Origin: Enterococcus raffinosus
GTDB taxonomy: Bacteria; Bacillota; Bacilli; Lactobacillales; Enterococcaceae
Length of the DNA: 64,000 nt
Direction of reading: 5' to 3'
Assembly (NCBI RefSeq): GCF_001886185.1
Contig: NZ_JXLA01000015.1
Location: forward strand, 1-64,000
This document shows positions 56,498-64,000 of the stretch, one piece after another. The translations under genes were made by a program, and so were the position numbers. A model generated the notes under the pieces. It was not told the origin of the DNA and made no database searches. It saw only the letters and a program-made list of their open reading frames with translations. How positions within the stretch are numbered: the stretch's first letter is position 1; each line of letters starts with the position of its first letter.

Positions 56498-56524
56498 AAA
56501 AAAAGATTGCTCTATTGGGCAATC
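56498..56524 (-). terminator. Terminator of the lipoprotein gene at 56.6 kb
   Basis: Minus-strand GATTGC, eight-base loop, GCAATC, then seven T residues. Confidence 0.85.
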
Positions 56525-56627
56525 GTCTCCCAAAATGAACAACCTTTTTTTAATCATCTAGCTAAACGTTTCGCTTTTTTCCTATCCATTACAACAGGTA
56601 GCACTTCCAAAGAACCTTCGACTTCAA

Positions 56628-57380
56628 TCAATTAAGTCGAAGCAACTCCTGCAGCTTTTCTTGTGCCGCATGATCTTCTGAGATTTGAAAATCTACATCT
56701 GGCGTATACGTTCCTTGCCTTCCATCATCGTCGTACTCACCAAAGCCTGTATTCGTACTTACTGGTGTGCCATTACCTGTCTTCAATTCATAGACCACAC
56801 CGTTATCCCCTAGTAAATACTTGCTGACGGGACGAGTAAAATCCATTTTTACAGAATAGTTCGCCGCAAATGAATCCGCAAATAATTCTTGCTTGCCGAC
56901 GCCGCCATCCTTTGCCGTGTAAAAAATACATCCGCCGATTGCATGAATAGGAAACGCACTTAGTCCAGGCATGTTATTGTTTTGAACTTGAACCTGCCCA
57001 TCAGGGGTATTCGCATACCAGTCACCGTGTCCAGCTGCCCCGTGATCAAAGAACCAATCACTCACCGCCATATTTCCTATCGCTGCACGTTGTCCTGCCC
57101 ATTCAAGAAAAGCCTGATTGATTTGATCTTTTTGCGCATCGCTCAATTGAACTCTTCTATTGTTAACAGGATTCGTTTGTTCAGTACTTTGCGCCTCTTC
57201 TGTATCAGAAGAGCGAGCAGCTCGCGTTTTTGAAGTAGAAGACATGCTATCGGATGTCGCCGTTACCTTGATTTCAACAGAACTTTCCGAAGCGCTCTTA
57301 TCCTTAACCGCCATTGAGCTACAACCGGACAATAAAAACACTGCACAGAGTCCAAAGGCGAGAAAGCTATTTATTTTCAT
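56628..57380 (-). CDS. Lipoprotein, possibly DUF4767 family
   Basis: 250 residues. Signal peptide with lipobox LLSGC (Cys about 20), a Ser/Thr/Glu-rich linker (about 30-75), then an extracellular domain with the pattern FLEWAGQRAAIGNMAVSD, HGAAGHGDWYANTPDGQVQV and IHAIGGCIFYTAKDG. I associate this with DUF4767-like lipoproteins of enterococci and lactobacilli, function unknown. ATG follows GGGGG. Own terminator. Confidence 0.75.
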   Translation of the reverse strand: MKINSFLAFGLCAVFLLSGCSSMAVKDKSASESSVEIKVTATSDSMSSTSKTRAARSSDTEEAQSTEQTNPVNNRRVQLSDAQKDQINQAFLEWAGQRAAIGNMAVSDWFFDHGAAGHGDWYANTPDGQVQVQNNNMPGLSAFPIHAIGGCIFYTAKDGGVGKQELFADSFAANYSVKMDFTRPVSKYLLGDNGVVYELKTGNGTPVSTNTGFGEYDDDGRQGTYTPDVDFQISEDHAAQEKLQELLRLN

Positions 57381-57448
57381 TATAATTCCCCCAATACAAA
57401 AGCCTCTGGCTCAATTCTAGCACTAAATTCATTAAAAAAAAGAAACCT

Positions 57449-58066
57449 TTAGTTAGAAAACGATTGATCTTTCTCATGCGCATGCTTCGGTCTAAAGAAA
57501 AATCTCACGATCGAATGATTGCTACTAACAGTTAATGCATCCGTAGGGAGCAACGTTAAAATAAAAAAGAATAGCCCGATCGCGTAATTTAGATAGACAA
57601 AAATAATGTCCGCTCCAGATCGATAAGAAAAATAGACAAGAGCTATATTAAGAAGAAAATCCATCGCAGCCAATAAACCTGATACTAATGAAACGATCCA
57701 TAATACGAAAAAGCCTCGACCATTTAATCCAACATCACGGCAGCGTCTTGTGAGCAACGCCAAACTCGGGACAAAAAAGAACAGGAAGTAAATCACTAGT
57801 GCAACAAGCATCATCGTCATTATATTGTTCGTAACATATAGAATAACTTGCTCCTCATCTACGTTTCGAAGGATCATATCGATCATACTCGCGAATTGAT
57901 ACACACTAACAGGAATGAATAACAGGGATAAAATAAGATACCCCACCATAACCCACCAATATCCCGCCCGTGTTGTTCGACCTTTAAAATCAAAATAACC
58001 AACAAAAAAATCCTTAATCGCTGTTGGAAAACTTACATAACTTGCACGCTTTTTAATCTTTATCAC
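57449..58066 (-). CDS. DUF805-family membrane protein
   Basis: 205 residues with four or five membrane helices. The opening FFVGYFDFKGRTTRAGYWW is the DUF805 hallmark, and RRCRDVGLNGRGFF before the later helices is its second signature. Function unknown. The start is GTG (GGAG about eight bases before it), which overlaps the end of the small lipoprotein remnant by one base, indicating coupling. Confidence 0.9.
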   Translation of the reverse strand: MIKIKKRASYVSFPTAIKDFFVGYFDFKGRTTRAGYWWVMVGYLILSLLFIPVSVYQFASMIDMILRNVDEEQVILYVTNNIMTMMLVALVIYFLFFFVPSLALLTRRCRDVGLNGRGFFVLWIVSLVSGLLAAMDFLLNIALVYFSYRSGADIIFVYLNYAIGLFFFILTLLPTDALTVSSNHSIVRFFFRPKHAHEKDQSFSN

Positions 58067-58270
58067 TATGTTAACTCCTTTGATGTTTTGACGACGGAAG
58101 TTTGATCAGGCTCTTTGATCATGTCCATATATATTCTGTCGTCGTTAATACTAAATGTAACTGTTGCTTTGATCGACATGCGTGATTATTGATGGAGGGG
58201 ATTCCTCCTTCGCTGAACAGCCACTTAAAGTAGCAAACAACACTAATAAAAGGAATACAGGTTTCTTCAT
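58066..58270 (-). pseudogene. Small lipoprotein, interrupted by a frameshift
   Basis: ATG at 58270 with AGAGG upstream begins MKKPVFLLLVLFATLSGCSA, a signal peptide with lipobox LSGC. This frame stops at 58151 after 39 codons. A shift of one base near 58165-58185 opens a protein-like continuation (ATVTFSINDDRIYMDMIKE to SKELT) that ends with TAG overlapping the DUF805 start codon. A single frameshifted gene of about 68 codons is the simplest reading. Confidence 0.65.
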
Positions 58271-58384
58271 TCATAAACCTCTCAGGTATTTTCATTCTCT
58301 TCAACCTAATCGTATCCAATCAGGCAAAATCTACTCAATAGAAATCATTATCACCTGCAATTAGTAGAGCTGCTTATATAAAGA

Positions 58385-58424
58385 ATCAGAGTTCAATTTC
58401 TTATCTTGAAACCAAACTCTGACT
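58385..58424 (-). terminator. Weak terminator after the 58.5 kb gene
   Basis: TCAGAGTT and AACTCTGA arms with a long loop, then TTCTTT on the minus strand. Confidence 0.4.
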
Positions 58425-58453
58425 TGCTTCTCTATTTAAATCAAAAAATTATT

Positions 58454-58879
58454 TCAGGGAGTATTATCACCAAATAGAAAGTAAACAAGACAAACTATTG
58501 CGATTATAACAACCACAATCATAATGGCCCTTTTGCCATTCCTTTGCGCAGATTTATCTTCTTTCACCTCTAACGCCACAGCTAAACTTTCAATCTCCTG
58601 CTCACTAAATTCATTGTTTACCCGTAGTAAATTGATTTTTTCTGGATCAATAGTTGTCATCCCAGACAGCTCTTCATTCGAAATATCCGAATGTTGAAGG
58701 GCCTGTTTTACATTCATAAATTTTTTATTTTTTGGAGCGATTAAAAAAGAGTAATAGACATACAGCACTAAACTGAAAACTCCAATGACAAATATAGAAT
58801 TTCCAAAAAAGGTCAGTGATACTCCCAAAAGTGCGGCAAGTGAAACGAAACCGATGGAAATGATTTTATTCTTATTCAA
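58454..58879 (-). CDS. Small membrane protein of unknown function
   Basis: 141 residues: two membrane helices near the N-terminus (about 8-25 and 28-47), a cytoplasmic middle of about 65 residues and a C-terminal helix (about 118-136). The middle segment (MTTIDPEKINLLRVNNEFSE) has the helical rhythm of an HTH_XRE-type region, but the match is too weak to call. TTG start with AAGGAGT upstream. Confidence 0.65.
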   Translation of the reverse strand: MNKNKIISIGFVSLAALLGVSLTFFGNSIFVIGVFSLVLYVYYSFLIAPKNKKFMNVKQALQHSDISNEELSGMTTIDPEKINLLRVNNEFSEQEIESLAVALEVKEDKSAQRNGKRAIMIVVVIIAIVCLVYFLFGDNTP

Positions 58880-59208
58880 ATTTTTAACTCCTTTTATTTA
58901 GTTATTTTACTTAAGTTATCTATGCTTACCTTTCCAAACTTACTTCACTCGATTACTGAAATAAATTTTTAGAAAGACAGAGAAAAGGTGTCGGTATTTC
59001 TTATAACACTGACGCCTTTTCTAAATGCCAATCATATGCAGTATCTACTTGTACGACCCCGATTAAAAAAAGTCATATTACTCTACTTCTATTTCCAAAA
59101 GAAAGATGTGTATCCCATTAAAAAGGAGAGTTTCTATTTCGATTCGGACTGGTTATTGATGATTTTTCAGTTATAACTATAAAAAGAAAAACGGAACAAT
59201 TCTCGCCT
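58880..59208. other. Intergenic region with one hairpin
   Basis: A strong inverted repeat at about 58983-59022 (AAAAGGTGTC-type arms with GACGCCTTTT) may terminate the minus-strand gene at 59.2 kb, although it lies about 190 bp beyond its stop. The AT-rich remainder shows nothing recognised; a 62-codon plus-strand frame has no ribosome site. Confidence 0.4.
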
Positions 59209-59715
59209 TCAGAGATACGGTGATCTCATTTCTTCAACAAACAATCCATTTTCGGTTATTTGTACGATTGATTTTCTCAGAACTTTACTAGAGCAAACAT
59301 ACATGTAATAATCATACCCAAAATGAACTTCAAAACTCTTACTCACAAGTTTCGCCCATACGATTTCTCGCAAAATTAATTTTATTACCAAAGCGACATC
59401 ACAATTCTTAATTGTCATTTCTTCTTCAAGTAAATCATACATTTTTTTCAGTTCATCAGAATCCTCTTCATTGATACTCAAATAATGGTTTTTCTCAAGT
59501 TCATTAATTTTTAAGGTTTCTACTTTCATTTCATCCATCATACTTTTTACGGCTTCAAAATATTTCTCTTCGACAGATAAGTAATCAGATAGTGTAAATT
59601 CTTTACTATCATAAATTGTCCCAATATCACCAATGGAAATCCACTCATTCTTTGGATAGTGCCCCTTAGAATTCCGATATTTAGGATCATATTTTGTAAT
59701 TCTATAACAATGCAT
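59209..59715 (-). CDS. Unknown cytoplasmic protein, immunity-like
   Basis: 168 residues, no signal or membrane helix. The opening MHCYRITKYDPKYRNSKGHY followed by NEWISIGDIGTIYD resembles a family I have seen near polymorphic toxins and annotated as immunity-like or hypothetical; function unproven. Good ribosome site (GGAGA). It starts the accessory cluster at the right of the window. Confidence 0.7.
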   Translation of the reverse strand: MHCYRITKYDPKYRNSKGHYPKNEWISIGDIGTIYDSKEFTLSDYLSVEEKYFEAVKSMMDEMKVETLKINELEKNHYLSINEEDSDELKKMYDLLEEEMTIKNCDVALVIKLILREIVWAKLVSKSFEVHFGYDYYMYVCSSKVLRKSIVQITENGLFVEEMRSPYL

Positions 59716-59831
59716 ACGGGTCTCCTATTTTTTTCAATTTGCTATTTTAGTTAACACAAGATCATTATCCCTTCATGACGCAACAAATGTTCAATAGAAT
59801 TATTCTGTTTTGCCTTAATTTGACAAACTAA

Positions 59832-60578
59832 TCAATCATTATGGATCTGACCTGTTAACCAAAAAGATCCTGAAATGATGTTTCCCTCCATCATCTCCTC
59901 AGTCACAAGTTCTGGATCAGCAACAACATCAATTTCTCTTCCCAGCGTCTTGACCTTGGCATAATAAAAGAATTCATTCGTATAAGGATTGGTTATTTTC
60001 TTAGTAGACAATACTCGTCCGCCAAAAATTGCAGTAGAATCTGGTAAAAACGGGGCTTCTTCTTCGCTAAATAGGCCAGAAGGAATAAAAAATTCAGTTG
60101 CCAAATTTAATCCTTCCTCCCCTTCTTGTGCCTGTTTGTAAGTTTGTTCATTGGTATAAATGTTCAACTCATGGGCAAAAGCCGCTAACTGTACCTTCTT
60201 AATCGAAGGAAAGTTTAATTCATGGAGGCCTATATCTGGTAAATCAAAAACAAAAGGATAAGTAATTTCTTCGTCTTCTCCTGGTTCTGCTTCACTGCAA
60301 ACCTGTCCATCTAAATCTGTAGCTGCCGGGTTTTCGATCTTTTTTGTTAAACAAACTTTTGATACAGCCGTTCCCTTAAAATGTGGATTCAAGCCAATTA
60401 TCTCATTTGCCTCGTTCATCTGTCCCCACAACTCAACGCCTTCACCCAGCTCCAGTTTTAAATAGGCCGCTTCACCAACTTCAAGTCGTTCTCCTGATTC
60501 ACAAACTAACTTGGCATACTCCATAAACTCTTCATTAGACTTAAGTGGTAACCCAATTGTTGAAAAATGACTAACCAT
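59832..60578 (-). CDS. Unknown cytoplasmic protein
   Basis: 248 residues from the ATG giving MVSHFSTIGLPLKSNEEF, which follows GGTGGAG; the ORF begins 16 codons earlier without support. Mixed alpha/beta, acidic, without membrane segments. The central GDEEITYPFVFDLPDIGLHE and the C-terminal SGSFWLTGQIHND have no match I can name. Adjacent to the M50 peptidase gene, 82 bp apart; a functional link is possible. Confidence 0.7.
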   Translation of the reverse strand: MVSHFSTIGLPLKSNEEFMEYAKLVCESGERLEVGEAAYLKLELGEGVELWGQMNEANEIIGLNPHFKGTAVSKVCLTKKIENPAATDLDGQVCSEAEPGEDEEITYPFVFDLPDIGLHELNFPSIKKVQLAAFAHELNIYTNEQTYKQAQEGEEGLNLATEFFIPSGLFSEEEAPFLPDSTAIFGGRVLSTKKITNPYTNEFFYYAKVKTLGREIDVVADPELVTEEMMEGNIISGSFWLTGQIHND

Positions 60579-60660
60579 TTTTTCTCCACCCTTCGAATGT
60601 TCAACATGCTGCTGTTTGATCAGCATTACTATCTTTCAAACCAAACTAATCTTCCGTTAC

Positions 60661-61863
60661 CTAAAGCCAATAAGCAATTGCCACCAGACCAATCATCATC
60701 AAAATGAACAGTAGTAACGAGTTTTTTTCTTCATCTGCATTCAAAGCTTGAACTGGGGATAATGGTTGAACAGTCTCTATTTCATGCGATGGATGTCCAC
60801 GCTCAATCATTAACCCTTGAAACCAATGAATTAATTGCATTTCCCTCTTTTTTCTCCCCCTTGTTGGAAGTTTCTCAAGATAATTATCCGCACTGTCCAA
60901 CATATCTAAGGCTTCTGGTAAGTTTTTTTCTCGAGAATAAAGATAGGCGGCTTTCACCCGTTGTGTCACTGAATCTTCGTTCCTCATCATTTTACGAAAC
61001 TTTTTATCTTGCCAGATTTCTTCAATTCGAGGATCATTGGACTGGAAGATCAAGAGGTAGAAGAGCATTTCCGCTTTTACTGCCAACTGATATACAGGAG
61101 CGACATTGGGTAGTTGCTCCCACAGCATGTCCAATTCTGACTGAAGCTTTTCCCATTGTTTCGTATCCAAAAAGAAATACACCCTTAGCAGATCGTGGTA
61201 ATCATCAAGATGCGTACGCTTAGAACCTGTCGGAATTTTCTCAAAATATTTTCTTGGCATCTCTGCTAAAGTCATGCCTCTATTTGACAAATCATTCATC
61301 TTCAACTCTAGATGTAATAAGTAACGATACTCCTTTCGCTGAGAAGCCAGCAATATATTTTTCCCGTCATTATGCCCGTCAGGAAGCCCATTTAGCAAAA
61401 CGATCAGGAACCCCATGAAAGAAAAAATGGACAAGTACCAAGTACGCTCAAAAAAGATAAGGGCTAGCAAACTCGCTATTAGATTTGCCAAACAGCCTCC
61501 TGATAGATACCATCGAAATGGCCACTTATTTTCACGATATTCTGGCGGTGCCATCAAGCATTGCCCACTTAACCCCGCAACAGGGCTTTTCTGAAAAACG
61601 ATCCTGCCATCAGGGTACCAAGACCACATAAATGATAACACCCGAAAGCTGGTCATTTTATAACCAGTCATTTTTCCAAACAAAGCATGTCCAGCTTCAT
61701 GGATAACTATTTGTGAGACTAGTAACAAATAAGAATAGACCAACAACCAGCTAAGATCAAAAATATCATGGCCATCCTCGTAAATCCATCTCCATAAAAA
61801 CAGCCACATGACACAACTTAGGACAAGACCAAGTATCCAACGAATAACCTTTATTGCTTTCAT
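60661..61863 (-). CDS. M50-family membrane metallopeptidase
   Basis: Site-2-protease-like enzyme, about 400 residues. Membrane helices at about 5-25 and 35-60, the second containing the zinc motif HEAGH; the LLNGLPDGHNDGKN segment is the second metal motif (Asp). A tetratricopeptide-like helical tail (about 190-360) follows, then a C-terminal membrane helix. The start ATG at 61863 has GGAGG upstream. Such proteases process membrane-bound substrates, for example anti-sigma factors or peptide pheromones; no substrate gene is identifiable. Confidence 0.85.
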   Translation of the reverse strand: MKAIKVIRWILGLVLSCVMWLFLWRWIYEDGHDIFDLSWLLVYSYLLLVSQIVIHEAGHALFGKMTGYKMTSFRVLSFMWSWYPDGRIVFQKSPVAGLSGQCLMAPPEYRENKWPFRWYLSGGCLANLIASLLALIFFERTWYLSIFSFMGFLIVLLNGLPDGHNDGKNILLASQRKEYRYLLHLELKMNDLSNRGMTLAEMPRKYFEKIPTGSKRTHLDDYHDLLRVYFFLDTKQWEKLQSELDMLWEQLPNVAPVYQLAVKAEMLFYLLIFQSNDPRIEEIWQDKKFRKMMRNEDSVTQRVKAAYLYSREKNLPEALDMLDSADNYLEKLPTRGRKKREMQLIHWFQGLMIERGHPSHEIETVQPLSPVQALNADEEKNSLLLFILMMIGLVAIAYWL

Positions 61864-61911
61864 TTTTATATCCTCCACAATTTTCAAAATCTTTCCTTAT
61901 GCTCTAAATCC

Positions 61912-61946
61912 AAAAGTCGAAGAGGTTGATTTCTCTTCGACTTTTT
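61912..61946. terminator. Bidirectional hairpin before the M50 gene
   Basis: AAAGTCGAAGAG pairs perfectly with CTCTTCGACTTT, with T-runs on both strands. In the minus direction it separates the 62.0-62.7 kb gene from the peptidase. Confidence 0.75.
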
Positions 61947-62044
61947 TGTATAGTGCAGAAACAAATTCAATTCCTTTAATCGTTGTCGCTGCAGCGTACG
62001 TATACTGAATGCATTTCTCTAACATTTAAAATTGAAATCCCTGA

Positions 62045-62701
62045 TTATCTAAGAAATAGATTGTTCTCATTTGCAATTTTTTCATAAAGCTGTTTATCTT
62101 TGTTGTTATCAATAATAATTGGGAGACTCAGGTCATAATTAGAGATTAAAATCATAGGATGTGAGTTAAAGTATAAACTGTTCCATATTTTTTCTCGAAG
62201 AAAACCTTTGATAAATAGTTTTAAAAGATTTATATTTCCAATCTTATATATATAATTATCACCATTATTTAAGACATCGATTTGATTCACATAAATTAGT
62301 CTATCTATCTTATCTAATCTCTCGCATTGTCTATCCATTATTTTAGTTATCTTACTCTTGTCATCTTCACCTCCCAAATCTATATAAGCTTCGTTATCAT
62401 TTATTTCAAATACTCTCCCAAAAAAAGATAAATACTTATTTTCTTGACTTAGTCTGAAGTATTCATTTGACAATAGACTAAGTCTCGGGTCTCCTATCTG
62501 CATAGTTTCATTAAATACATCTAATACAGCAACTTTTTTAAGCCTTGTCGCTTCAACCACTAATTCATGATAATCTGTAGAATCGAAAAATAATTTATAA
62601 AGCTCATTATCAAAACTGCTTGATGAAAAATCCATTTTTTCTAATTCAGGGATCTTCCCATCCTGAATGTTAATTTCTGATTCGTTGCTCATTATCATCA
62701 T
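62045..62701 (-). CDS. Unknown protein, possible immunity protein
   Basis: 218 residues, AT-rich, soluble, acidic. Mixed fold with a central EINDNEAYIDLGGEDDKSKI stretch. It lies directly beside a decayed toxin-like tip and upstream of a DUF3969-like gene, so a role as cognate immunity protein is plausible. The start is uncertain: three Met codons occur within the first four, and the ribosome site is weak. Confidence 0.6.
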   Translation of the reverse strand: MMIMSNESEINIQDGKIPELEKMDFSSSSFDNELYKLFFDSTDYHELVVEATRLKKVAVLDVFNETMQIGDPRLSLLSNEYFRLSQENKYLSFFGRVFEINDNEAYIDLGGEDDKSKITKIMDRQCERLDKIDRLIYVNQIDVLNNGDNYIYKIGNINLLKLFIKGFLREKIWNSLYFNSHPMILISNYDLSLPIIIDNNKDKQLYEKIANENNLFLR

Positions 62702-62717
62702 AGGTTTCTTTCTATAC

Positions 62718-62941
62718 TCATTGATTGATGGCCCCTTCTAAACTTTCATCAGAAGAAATTTTATAATGAATCAACTTAGAGTCGGTAGTTTGACTTTTAG
62801 CATAATTAGATTTGCTTTCCAAAGGTGTTTCCCAGCCTTATCAAAAACCTCCAAATGCTTATCTTTTCCTTTATGGTAAGTATCTCTATAGTAAACATAC
62901 TGCTTATTAAATGGGATTTTTCGCTCGGTTAAACATTGCAT
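62718..62941 (-). pseudogene. Orphan toxin C-terminal tip, frameshifted
   Basis: The frame from ATG at 62941 gives PFNKQYVYYRDTYHKGKDKH, then LEVFDKAGKHLW, the pattern of C-terminal nuclease-like tips in secreted polymorphic toxins. It shifts frame near 62815 to a second frame reading SNYAKSQTTDSKLIHYK to a stop at 62718. No ribosome site and a stop just before the ATG: it is probably a silent cassette left by recombination, not an expressed gene. Confidence 0.55.
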
Positions 62942-62965
62942 TCATAATTACTGATCAACCACATA

Positions 62966-63319
62966 TTATTTTTTATTCAACCATTTCTCATCCCCATAAA
63001 ATAATCCGTTTGGTTTAATTTCCTTTAATACTTCCTTAGCAGAATCATGTAGCGCTTTAATTTCATTTTCTAGTTCATCCGGCAATAATGATTCTATATC
63101 TTCTAATTCAGTTCCCAATTGTACGATGTCAATGATTCTTTTATCAATGCCTTTTCTACGTAAAACCTCTAAAGTGTAAGGACTAAATAAGTACTGCTCG
63201 CATTCTTCTATCGCCAATATTCCACTTTCCAGAGAGTCTAGTAATCCTATAATACATACTAATAACATTATATTTGCATCTGATTTTTTATTGGTGGACA
63301 ACTTTATTTTTGTTCGCAT
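62966..63319 (-). CDS. DUF3969-like protein, probable immunity protein
   Basis: 117 residues, soluble, helical. VCIIGLLDSLESGILAIEE, followed by YLFSPYTLEVL and then DIVQLGTELEDIESLLP, fits the DUF3969 pattern, a family commonly found beside polymorphic toxin genes. AGAAGGAG ribosome site; about 260 bp downstream of the toxin at the window edge, on the same strand. Assignment from memory of the family. Confidence 0.75.
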   Translation of the reverse strand: MRTKIKLSTNKKSDANIMLLVCIIGLLDSLESGILAIEECEQYLFSPYTLEVLRRKGIDKRIIDIVQLGTELEDIESLLPDELENEIKALHDSAKEVLKEIKPNGLFYGDEKWLNKK

Positions 63320-63576
63320 TTTTTTCTCCTTCTTGTTTCTATTTGAGTCAATTTCATAATTTGCTAAAACTTATAAAACTGTTTATTTTGAGTATGTTTC
63401 TCTGTGCAAGAGAGATGAAAGTTTATCATTCCAATGTGGAGGTAAATAGCTAATTCTTGAATAATTTGAAAAAATACAGTTGATTCTACCACTGTTTTGC
63501 TCAAATTATGGGGAAGTAGCAACTTTCCAAGTACCCTAATCGTTGATATACTAACTAAACTAATCATGAAATTTGC

Positions 63577-64000
63577 TCATTTATTTAAATTATTACTCCA
63601 TTTATTTTTAACTTTTACATCAAAGACTTTTCCTGATTTACTTTCAAAATAGTGTATAGAAACCTTGTTTCCATATTTGTCATATCCATCTTTATAAACT
63701 TTCTTCCATTCTCCTGGTTCAATTTTTCTTAAATCCTCTAATGCTTTTTTGTATGTTACCTTACTAGATTTAAGCCCACCTCTTTCTGGTGTAAATCCTT
63801 CAGGATATTTTGGTGCATGTTTTATGCCATCATAAACATTCTTAATACCTGAACCAGAACTACTATAATTACTCCCGCTCTTAAAGGCTTGTGTAGTATT
63901 TTTTGCCACCATATTAGCATGACTTGTTACTGCAGCTGAAATTGCCGCTGCCGATAGAATACCTGTTCCACCACTAACAAAACTCGTTCCCACCAAATTG
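63577..64000 (-). CDS. C-terminal part of a polymorphic (LXG/T7SS-like) toxin, truncated by the window edge
   Basis: At least 139 residues: a Gly/Ala-rich segment (SFVSGGTGILSAAAISAAV), a Ser-rich linker (about 35-50), and a C-terminal domain of about 80 residues beginning PEGFTPERGG, with EPGEWKKVYKDGYD then GNKVSIHYFESKSGKVFDVKV. Gly/Ala pre-toxin linkers plus a short variable C-terminal domain are typical of contact-dependent or type VII secreted toxins. The N-terminal LXG domain lies outside the window, so the family is inferred. The enzymatic activity is not recognised. Confidence 0.65.
   Translation of the reverse strand, partial: NLVGTSFVSGGTGILSAAAISAAVTSHANMVAKNTTQAFKSGSNYSSSGSGIKNVYDGIKHAPKYPEGFTPERGGLKSSKVTYKKALEDLRKIEPGEWKKVYKDGYDKYGNKVSIHYFESKSGKVFDVKVKNKWSNNLNK

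Noticed and set aside
58988-59176. 62-codon plus-strand ORF
   Set aside because: No ribosome site, overlaps a hairpin and shows no protein-like pattern.
61900-62020. 43-codon minus-strand ORF (opening MLEKCIQYTYAAATTIK)
   Set aside because: No good ribosome site, and its last third is the perfect terminator hairpin at 61912-61946; probably chance.
63364-63567. 67-codon minus-strand ORF after the partial toxin gene
   Set aside because: No ribosome site and composition unlike its neighbours; it may derive from a transposon end but no transposase motif is visible.
1-64000. CRISPR arrays, rRNA or tRNA genes, complete insertion sequences, plasmid origins
   Set aside because: None noticed: no regularly spaced identical repeats, no recognised RNA-gene motif and no intact transposase. 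Short tRNAs could be missed by eye.

Overview
The window is a stretch of a low-GC Gram-positive (Firmicutes) chromosome, most likely an Enterococcus or a close relative. This rests on the gene set rather than any marker gene: PRD/PTS operons, an Mga-type regulator, an LCP protein, a Wzy-type capsule locus with a PHP-type phosphatase and a tyrosine-tailed kinase, ECF transporters, lipoproteins with Gram-positive lipoboxes, and strong GGAGG ribosome sites. No rRNA, tRNA, CRISPR array or intact insertion sequence was seen. Most genes lie on the minus strand.

Layout. 0.2-6.0 kb: type I restriction-modification operon hsdR-hsdM-hsdS. 6.3-9.3 kb: accessory genes, namely a multi-pass membrane protein, a 54-codon ORF that looks like the start of a larger lost gene, a membrane-anchored Ser-rich protein and an unknown acidic protein. 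9.5-10.9 kb: queG, whose leader carries a tandem duplication of a 108-bp structured element. 11.1-16.8 kb: sugar operon of a PRD regulator fused to EIIB/EIIA domains, EIIB, an ascorbate-type EIIC and transketolase. 17.3-21.0 kb: AraC and GyrI-like proteins encoded as separate genes, a decayed CPBP protease, and a bacitracin-type ABC exporter whose ATPase is split by a frameshift. 21.2-25.1 kb: ECF transporter with a nucleoside hydrolase. 25.2-29.3 kb: Crp/Fnr-type regulator, OmpR-type two-component system and a divergent Asp-box membrane protein sharing direct-repeat operators with it.

29.3-48.5 kb: a large extracellular polysaccharide locus. It holds an LCP ligase, WecB, a lipoprotein, a 961-residue Ig-repeat surface protein, tyrosine kinase, two chain-length proteins, an initiating sugar transferase, a transcription factor, two GT4 enzymes, a GT26 enzyme, flippase, pyruvyltransferase and polymerase. 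An Mga-type regulator on the opposite strand separates these from the phosphatase cpsB. 49.0-50.8 kb: a GyrI-like protein and a YhgE/Pip-like permease with a heavily operator-loaded promoter.

50.8-56.5 kb: an Amadori-compound catabolic operon, with FrlB-type deglycase, FrlD-type kinase, GntR/UTRA repressor, amidohydrolase and a YfcC-type transporter. Palindromic operators flank it, and the transporter is broken by a homopolymer frameshift. 56.6-58.9 kb: lipoproteins and small membrane proteins. 59.2-64.0 kb: an M50 metallopeptidase and a cluster that looks like a polymorphic toxin/immunity island (partial toxin at the right edge, DUF3969-like immunity candidate, a decayed toxin tip).

Three genes (ABC ATPase, YfcC, a small lipoprotein) are interrupted by single frameshifts, two of them in homopolymer runs. 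These could be real decay, phase variation or sequencing errors.
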